DNA of 64,000 nt from Nectonema munidae. Its lineage: Eukaryota; Nematomorpha; Nectonematoida; Nectonematidae. The stretch lies in contig JAUIRK010000504.1 of assembly GCA_030549495.1 (NCBI GenBank), positions 62,001 through 126,000 on the forward strand, read 5' to 3'. Positions within the stretch are counted from its first letter, which is position 1. Every line of letters begins with the position of its first letter. This document shows positions 56,935 through 64,000 of the stretch, piece after piece. Under the pieces are notes generated by a model, which searched no databases, was not told the origin of the DNA, and worked only from the letters and a program-made list of their open reading frames with translations. The position numbers and the translations under genes were made by a program.

Positions 56935-57860
56935 TCCATAACAAATCTTTGTTATGAATGAATCTAACAAAAAAGAAACACATTGTTATGGTGGCAAAAA
57001 CTCTAAGGAGCGTCTAACTGTTTTAGTTTGCGCTAATATATCGGTTTCCGAGAAGGTGCCTCTTCTTGTTATTGGAAAGCCAAAAAAGTTCTATTCAGAA
57101 GAGAAAATTTGCTATGATTGTAGACACATCTTCAGCTCATCACAAAGTCACGAACCTAAAAGCACTCACTTTGTTTTTTTGGCACCTAACACTACAAGTA
57201 AGACTCAGCAATTGGACCAGGGTATTATATAAAATCTAAAAGTCAATGTAAAGAGCCTAAAATCTATTGAGAAAAAATAGATGTAAAGATCACCATACTT
57301 GATGCAACAAGGATGCTTAACCAAGCATGGGAAAAAGTGACAGAAAAAACCATTTAGAATTGTTTCAAAGAGGCAAATTTTAAATCTGCTTCCAATGAGA
57401 ATCAAGTTCATTCTGACATTGAGAGAGAAGATCCCGATGACATACACTTGGATGCTTTCACTTATGTGTGCCGTTCGAAGACTACGCTCGAATTGACGAA
57501 ACTCTCGTGACAGCAGAATCTGCTACAGACAAAGACATTGTAGAAAATATCATTGCAGCAAGAAATTTAGAAATGAAAGAAAATGAAGAAGAAGAAGAAG
57601 AAGAAAAAGAAAGAACAGAACCACGAAAGAAAAAAGCTTACACAATCACAGGTTAACGATGCCATGGAAATTATTCAAAACAGGATTGAAATGTCAGATA
57701 ATATGGAAGATCTTGTACCAAGCTTTCACAAGATCCTACGCCGAAAAATGTCTATGGCAGTGAATGCATCTATGCTGAAAAAAGTTACATCACCAATTTT
57801 TTCAGTGGTTGTGAAAGTAACCGCAATGTTTGATATCGTGTTAATGATGAAGAAGTAATA
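56935..57860 (+). mobile_element. Tigger-like transposase fragment
   Basis: Frames on the plus strand read HCYGGKNSKERLTVLVCA, KVPLLVIGKPKKF, then LAPNTTSKTQQLDQGII with the third catalytic Asp, followed by MLNQAWEKVTEK and an acidic tail (EEEEEEEKERTEPRKKK). The N-terminal DNA-binding part and first Asp region are missing, an internal deletion removes the DNxxxH segment, and stops are frequent. No TIRs were found. It abuts the pogo element on its left and a truncated hAT copy on its right. Confidence 0.82.
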
Positions 57861-57884
57861 CAATGTGTCGAGAGTGTTAAGCAT

Positions 57885-58824
57885 TTTATTAAAAAATTTT
57901 AATTTTTTTTTGCACCCCTTACAGTTTATGTAATGAAAATTTACAAATTTATTTAAAAGAAAAGTTGAAATATAAAAACAACAAAAATTTGCATAATCAT
58001 TTTTTATGAGGTACTATATTAACAAAAATGAAATATATGGAATAAAATGAAACAATCTGCATCCAAACAACTTCCATTTTAAAAAATAGTTCAATTTTTA
58101 TTCTCTTTTAAAAAGCTAATAATAATTTTATACAAAGTCCACCTCAAATTTAATCACTATTTTGCTCCTGTTTTTTGCATAAGAGTTTTTCAAAACGTGG
58201 TACTTTGCTACTGATAGCAATTCGCATATCTGCTTGTGCATTCAAGCGATTTCTAGATTTAGTCTTTATTGACAAAAGGGTACTAAATCCGGCCTCGCAC
58301 AAGTAAGTTGTTACAAATGGAATAAGCATACTTTGTGCTTTTTTACAAAGTCTTGGAAACATCTCCATTGCCGAGCACCAATATTGTTCCAAAGTTTTGC
58401 TTTCAAACTGCATTTCAAAAACACAGTTTGTGCGCAATTCAATAAGATCATCTTTCAACTTTTCATTATTCGGCATATAATCCAAATTAAAAGAATATGG
58501 ATTTATTATAAATTTTTCAGAGGCTTCTAGATTTCCCCTTCAAAATATCCACCAAATGACTTGGATAATATTTCCAAATGGTTACCAATTTCTTCTCGAA
58601 CACTTGGAATTAGGGACTCATCTTCATCGGTCATTTCTTCGAGTTATGGAATATTCAAATTATTACCTTTTTCAACTCGTCGACGACAGAGATGTAGCTT
58701 TTCTTTGAAAGCATTTAATTTTTCACTACATTCTAATATATTTATATTTGCTTAAAAACTAAAGTTTAGACACTTTTTATATTTAAATGTAGTACTTCGT
58801 ACCCCCTGAGGTAAAACGTCGCAC
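57885..58824 (-). mobile_element. Second copy of hAT element B, ends missing
   Basis: Closely similar along its whole length to 36620-37555, including the same 1-base frame shift before the DYMP segment and the same loss of the transposase N-terminus. The frame 58150-58485 reads MDYMPNNEKLKDD and YLCEAGFSTLLSIKTKSRNR. Both termini, including the CAGTGG and CAGGGG ends, are gone, and no 8-bp duplication is visible. Confidence 0.9.
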
Positions 58825-58825
58825 C

Positions 58826-60886
58826 TTGTACACGAGTAAGACAATTCAGAACGATGTGATACATGTTGCTGCTGATATCATCCGAGACAACTTCAGAGAA
58901 TGTATCAGAAAATGTCCTCACTTTTCTATAATAGCCGATGAAACTACCCCGAATGGACGTGAAATTTTATCTGTGTGCTTCAGGATACTTGACTTTGTTG
59001 ATGATGCTTCAAAGCCAAGAAAGCGGGAAGTGTTGTTAGATTTAGTTGATCTTGAAAGGACAACCGTTGTGGAAATAGCTGTAGCTATCAAAGAATCTCT
59101 AAAAAAAATCGGATCGACCTTAGTCACTGCGTGGCCAGGCTCATGACACTACAGCTTCGATGAGTTCTGAGAGAGTTTGCGTTCAAGTTGAAATTTTAAA
59201 GCCTGCCCCTCACGCTCAATTCCAAGGATGTTGCCTCCATTCCTTAATCTTGTTATTTGTCATGCATGCAAAATATCATCAATACACAATATGATGGATA
59301 CATGCCGTAAGCTTCTTCGACAATTCACCCAAGCGGCAACGCTTTTTTTAGATCATTATTGATTCACTGTTATCAGATATGAGAAAAACAAAGCTGAAGA
59401 ACCTGTGTAAAACCTGTTGGGTCGAACGGCACATGACATTTGAAACTAATTTTCAACTATATGAATACAAGTTGCTACTCTGAATGAAATCTGTCAGCCG
59501 ATCAAAGATGAGAGATTCTATCTAAACAACGATGATTGGAACTGGGATTCCTCCACTAGAACAAAGGCTAATGGTCTTCGCCATACGCTCGTGGACTTCG
59601 GACACCAAGGAAAATTTCCAAGGAGATGTTGGCACTGCGTCCAGTCATGACTGCATTACAAGGTTACCATATGGAGGTGTACCTAGGATTCCAGAAAATA
59701 GAACAGGTTATGTCAACATATAAAGATATACGGTTAGAAGTAGACGTCTGGTTTGCTCGTGTATATCGTAAAGTGCTAGAACTAAGTAGTCTTGTTGGCT
59801 CACGTGAACAGAGACCAAGGATCTGTAGGAAACAAACGATGAGAGATAACCATCCATCAGATACAGTTTTCGACTACGGGAAGAGAACTTTGGTTATTCC
59901 ATTCCTTGATACTACCTGCAGTGAACTGAGATGTCGTTTCAGTGATGACAAACGTGCCCATTATGAACTATGCTCTCTCGTTCCAGAAGTGATTCTCCAA
60001 AAGACCAAAGAAACATTACCAAAGTTGACTAAAAATCTGCATGACAAATGGTTTCATGTGTTACCATTACCTGCTGCTCTTGATAGCGAGATGTTCAGCT
60101 GGTTAAATTACTGGATGAACAAAGGCACCATAGGCGACATATCTGTGACATCTCTCCTGCCCAACCATGCTGATGAAATGTTCTTTCCAAATGTGAGAGA
60201 ACTTCTCAAAATACTAGCCGTCCTTCCAATCGGTAGCACTGAAGCAGAACGGTCATTTTCCTGTGGAGGATACACACGTGGCTGAGAACGACTGTCGGAT
60301 CTTGCAGTAATCGCCATGAATGGCATGGGTATATAACCTAAGACCGAGGAGATATGTAAACAGTTTCTCTCTAGATACCCACGCCGTATCGAGGCATCAA
60401 CACTTTTTGACCTTAAACTAACCTACTATCTGCAGTACACGTTTGTTCAGACGAACAATTTCAAGCCTTACCGTAAATAACGTATTAAGGCCTACAATTA
60501 TACTTTGCTGTTTTGTCTTTTGCAATTTGCGCATTAAAAATATTGCATTTTTTGAAAAGTTTTATTTTTTTGTTATCATTCTTCAAATTCGGCTCTCAGA
60601 TTCTCGATAAAAGTAAAAATATTGTGAGCCCAGTAATCATGGAAAAGTCAATCTCCAGCCCTGTTTATCAATATTGAATTGTTAGCCATGCCTACGTCTA
60701 ATCGGTAACTATTGTTTTCTACACCTGGCCTCATGTTCCTCAAAAGGAGAGTGTTGTTAAAACTTTGGGTTCATTTATGATGAATTTTTGAACCAAAAAC
60801 AATATGGTAAATGTGTGAACCTCCAAAAATTTGAACCATAATTTTAATTATCCATCCCCCATAGAAATTATCTAGATCCGCCACTG
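58826..60886 (+). mobile_element. hAT (DUF4371/ZMYM1-like) element, 5' end missing
   Basis: The plus-strand frame 58826-59146 reads YTSKTIQNDVIHVAAD, then FSIIADETTPNGREIL with the first Asp. After frame changes, 59626-60285 reads the later part, including VLPIGSTEAERSFSC with the conserved Glu of the dimerisation region. This order and these motifs fit the DUF4371 (ZMYM1-like) branch of hAT. The right end at 60886 reads ATCTAGATCCGCCACTG, matching CAGTGGCGGATCTAG-type termini. The left part, with the zinc finger and TIR, is missing where the copy of element B begins. There are at least three frame breaks. Confidence 0.8.
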
Positions 60887-61331
60887 TAACTATAAATGGG
60901 CTATACATTTTTATATTTTTAATAGCTTTAAAATTATGGCAAAATCCATAAAACTTCAGTCATTTGCAGTATTCCTACGAAACCCTCTTAAGAACCATGC
61001 ATTTTTCCATCTTTTTAGTTTTTTAACTGAATATAATTTGGTTGCCTTTCTTCTTTCCATTAAGCCCCTACTTTCATGCAAATATCTGGAAGGAGAAGGA
61101 TCTATTTTCCATATTATATTGTTAAGGATACGAGTTGCTCTTTCCCTCTCCAATTACCTTTTCCAATTAAAATCATCATCCAAAAAGTTTGTCTTGAATA
61201 ACTCTTTATCTCAAACTATTATTGAAAACAAAGCTAAGGAACTTTTTTCCATAAATACCAAAAATGATTTAAAATACTTCGATAAAGATTACTTCTTCTC
61301 TTGAATATATCAATAATATTTAACAAAGATA
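60887..61331. other. Short unassigned stretch with an open frame
   Basis: A 122-residue plus-strand frame, 60936-61304 (begins MAKSIKLQSFAVFLRN, ends KNDLKYFDKDYFFS), is unusually long for this AT-rich DNA. I recognise no family, and it does not splice obviously into the gene that follows. Confidence 0.3.
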
Positions 61332-63294
61332 TTGATCAATGAATATGGAGATTCTACGAATATGAGCTTAAATGATAATTTATCAGATTCTACATCAATA
61401 ACCATGAACGATTCTATGCATGATGATTCAGCCACCAAGAAACGAGATTTTGATTCAAGGTATTTTTTAATAATAAAATATGTTGTTTATGTTAAGTTAA
61501 AAGATTCATCTTCATTTCAGAAAACCATGGCCTAGAAGCTTTATTTTTCCAACGGAGCTTGCTCAAAAGGGACTCATTTTTAAGTTAGATAATGGAGAGA
61601 AATTACAGAAAACCGATATCACTAAGCTACTTGATTCAATTTATACGTTTGCAACGCAATTTGAAAATGGATTGTAACTTTTTTATTATATTTTATGTAG
61701 TTTTAAGCTTTTTTATTCATAACGCTCAAATTTATATTTATATACGCTAGGTTTAATTTTATTCTGGATTTGTATGTGGCTGTTTAATTTACTTTAAATA
61801 TATTTATGTGTGTGTGTGTAATGTATGTGTCCTTGTGTGTTTTTTTCATTTGTACCATGTAGTAAAATTAGTAAAATTCATCAAAATTTATATTACATCT
61901 TTTTATTTTCAGATACGCCAGTTCTAGTATGTATCTACAAATAGTAGATAGTCTTTTCAAAGAGTTTCCTCAATTACCTTTAGAGTGTCGATTACCTCTC
62001 AAATCTGCAAAAGTAATTTAATTATTAGATATACAATACTATTAATTGTCTATTTGATTCAATTTTTATAATATATATTCGATTTTACATGTATTTGAAG
62101 ATTTTTTGGAAAGAAAGACTTAAATACAAATGGGCCAATGAGAGAAAGAATCGCGATTCATTTCTTCCTGAAGTTCAGGCGAAAAAAAAGTTAAACAAGG
62201 AAAAGCTCATAAATTATATGGCTTAAAAAAATTATCTTCCTAGGCCACTTGAATCAGAAGATGAAACTTCAATTTTAGTCCATAAAAATGGCTCAAAGAT
62301 CATTATACTAAATCTCCCAGAAATATTGCGGCAATTGATCATCGAATGGCACTCACTTTTAATTCACGTAGAGTAGAAATTGTTACAGACATATCCAAAA
62401 TTTCAAATATTTTAGAGGAATATCCTTTTTTAAAAGAAAAATGAGAGGTATTTTTAATGTTTTCAATTTTATATAATTTTAATAATGCCTACTTTATACT
62501 TATTCAGTTTGTTAAAGAATTTCATAGAATCTTTAACGAAAATCTTGAAAACAGTATGGAAGATCATTTCTTTGTCAAGGCAATCAAACACGCTGATGCA
62601 TTAATTAATTTGGGCAGAGGTATGAAGACATCTGAATTCAATCAACATCTAGAAAAGTCCATGGAGGGCCTAACAGAAAATTCAGATGGTATATATTTTA
62701 ATTAAATTATATATTTATTTGAAAATTACTAAGAAATTAACAAATATATGCTAAAGGGTTGATATATATATATATATACAAAGATTTATTTGGATCAATG
62801 AATCATTTTTTTGCTATTAATTTTTCGTTTTATGTATTCATTTTAAAATTTGATCACATTAGAGCAATTATATTTTTAAGTAGTTAAACTTGCAATGGCT
62901 GTTATTTCTGTATTCAAAATATGTCACGAATGCCCACAAAGAATAATTGTTTTGGACAACATTCTTGACAGTTCGAAACTCCATTGTATTTTGGTAAAAA
63001 AGAGCTTTTTTACAAACGGCTTTTACGTTTTATGTTGAAAATATTTGTATATACCAAGCCAAGAAAATCATCGATGTAATTGTTGGCATGATTGTTTCAT
63101 CCTATGTTTTTAATTTGGAATTTCCAAACTGCATTAAAAAGTCTATGTTGCTAATGGAATATCTATTCATGGATAGAAAAGATAACTATTCTTCCATGAA
63201 AAGAATAGATGGAATCGCTTCAAAAATTAAAAAAAATTATAATAAATTGTTAAACAATTATATTATATGTTCATTTTTATTTTTTGTTTTGTGA
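61332..63294 (+). pseudogene. Spliced SAMD3-like family locus with disruptions
   Basis: Exon-like pieces with compatible borders: to 61459 (DSATKKRDFDS); 61521-61673 (RKPWPRSFIFPTELAQKG); 61913-62012 (YASSSMYLQIVDSLFKEF); 62101-62447 (IFWKERLKYKWANERKN, YLPRPLESEDE, HRMALTFNSRRVEIV, EEYPFL); 62508-62688 (VKEFHRIFNENLENSMED); and from 62881 (VKLAMAVISVFKICHECPQR, VSSYVFNLEFPNCIKK). Each intron has GT/AG ends. The motif order resembles the large uncharacterised family annotated SAM domain-containing 3-like. There is an in-frame TAA after NYMA, a frame shift near 62290, a stop before the 62447 donor and another break near 63040, so it is probably a pseudogene. Function is unknown. Confidence 0.6.
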
Positions 63295-63391
63295 AATAAA
63301 TTAAGTTTAACCCTGTTCTTCTTTGTTTAAATTTTTAAATATATACATAATTGAGAAATAAATAATATTCTATTACACATTTATTGCTAGG

Positions 63392-63650
63392 ACTAATGAG
63401 ACAGTATCATTCAACCAACATAGATAGTTATTTCGAATAGAATTTTAACTGATGCCTTCAGTTAATATATCTAATAGAACATTAATTTTAACTATGATAT
63501 TTAGTTATTTTGACTACAATTTCAACTAATGCTTGCAGTTGATTTAACTAAAAGACAGTAATTTTTAACTAACATGGATAGGTATCTAAACTATAATTTT
63601 AACTGATGTATTAAGTTAAAATAACTAATAGGACAGTAATTTTATGGACT
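63392..63650. repeat. 77-bp minisatellite
   Basis: Complete 77-bp units at 63441-63517 and 63518-63594, both starting AATTT(T/C)AACT, are followed by a partial third from 63595 and preceded by a partial diverged one. Conserved words are CAGTTAATATAT/CAGTTGATTTAA and AGACAGTAATTTT. It is AT-rich and non-coding. Confidence 0.85.
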
Positions 63651-64000
63651 GTTAGCATAACTAACTTTTTTAGTTGATTAAACTGAGATTTTTTCTCATA
63701 AATACTACAGTAAGTTTTCAGTTAGGTTTGTCATTTTTTCATACTTATCGAGAAATTTTATGTTGAAATATCAGGATAAATGTATATAAAAATAAATATC
63801 AAAATATATTTTAATTATATTTATACTCAGTGGTATATTTTAATTAGATTTAGTATAATTTTTGACAAAATTTTCGTTTTCAGATTTCAAGGCTTCTCCA
63901 GCTTTGCCTTTAGATAAATGACTGGTGCGTTTTTTGGGCGAACCTAAGAATGTTTGTTGGGAATAATTATATTCTTATTATAAGTATTAAGTTCTCTATA
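63651..64000. other. AT-rich end of the window
   Basis: No gene supported. TTTTCGTTTTCAG at 63871-63883 is a reasonable splice acceptor on the plus strand. The following frame reads FKASPALPLDK and then stops, so it could be a further short exon, but this is weak. Confidence 0.35.

Overview
The window looks like nuclear DNA of an invertebrate animal. Outside the first 17 kb it is very AT-rich, gene-poor and packed with DNA-transposon remains (hAT, Tigger/pogo, Merlin, piggyBac-type and long-TIR elements), LINE pieces and a tRNA-derived SINE. The few host-like exons are spliced, with GT/AG borders and matching phases. A Kunitz plus thyroglobulin type-1 gene would suit an arthropod (possibly an arachnid) or another invertebrate, but the species cannot be fixed from the sequence.

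Layout. 1-17668: an A-poor satellite built on a ~31-bp monomer, organised into ~550-570 bp higher-order units and interrupted by longer edge blocks that recur at about 10.25 and 14.5 kb. A Merlin transposon with perfect 26-bp TIRs and an 8-bp target duplication sits near its right edge (16477-17590). 17669-22002: AT-rich, no gene seen. 22003-29396: a hAT element carrying a Tigger element in its leader, then a second hAT inserted in a SINE. 29397-32824: AT-rich DNA with a hAT 3' remnant.

32825-47412 (minus strand): four exons of a secreted-type protease-inhibitor gene, with three Kunitz exons followed by a terminal Kunitz + thyroglobulin type-1 exon. All internal borders are phase 1. The ~10.6-kb last intron holds SINEs, a hAT MITE, two back-to-back hAT elements, a foldback element, two LINE remnants and a 1.8-kb element with ~400-bp inverted repeats and 9-bp direct repeats.

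47413-55170: mostly AT-rich, with another SINE, a piggyBac-type MITE, a LINE 3' end and a C-terminal gene fragment at 53610-54215. 55171-60886: a pogo-like element with TA duplications, then a mosaic of a Tigger fragment, a truncated hAT copy and a hAT transposase of the DUF4371/ZMYM1-like type. 61332-63294: a seven-exon gene-like locus whose C-terminus resembles the 53.9-kb fragment. It seems to belong to a multi-copy uncharacterised family and carries several disabling changes. A 77-bp minisatellite closes the window.

The only unit that looks like a working host gene is the Kunitz/thyroglobulin locus. Its exon phases are mutually compatible, and its products would be disulphide-rich extracellular inhibitor domains. 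Everything else is repeats, transposon remains or probable pseudogenes.
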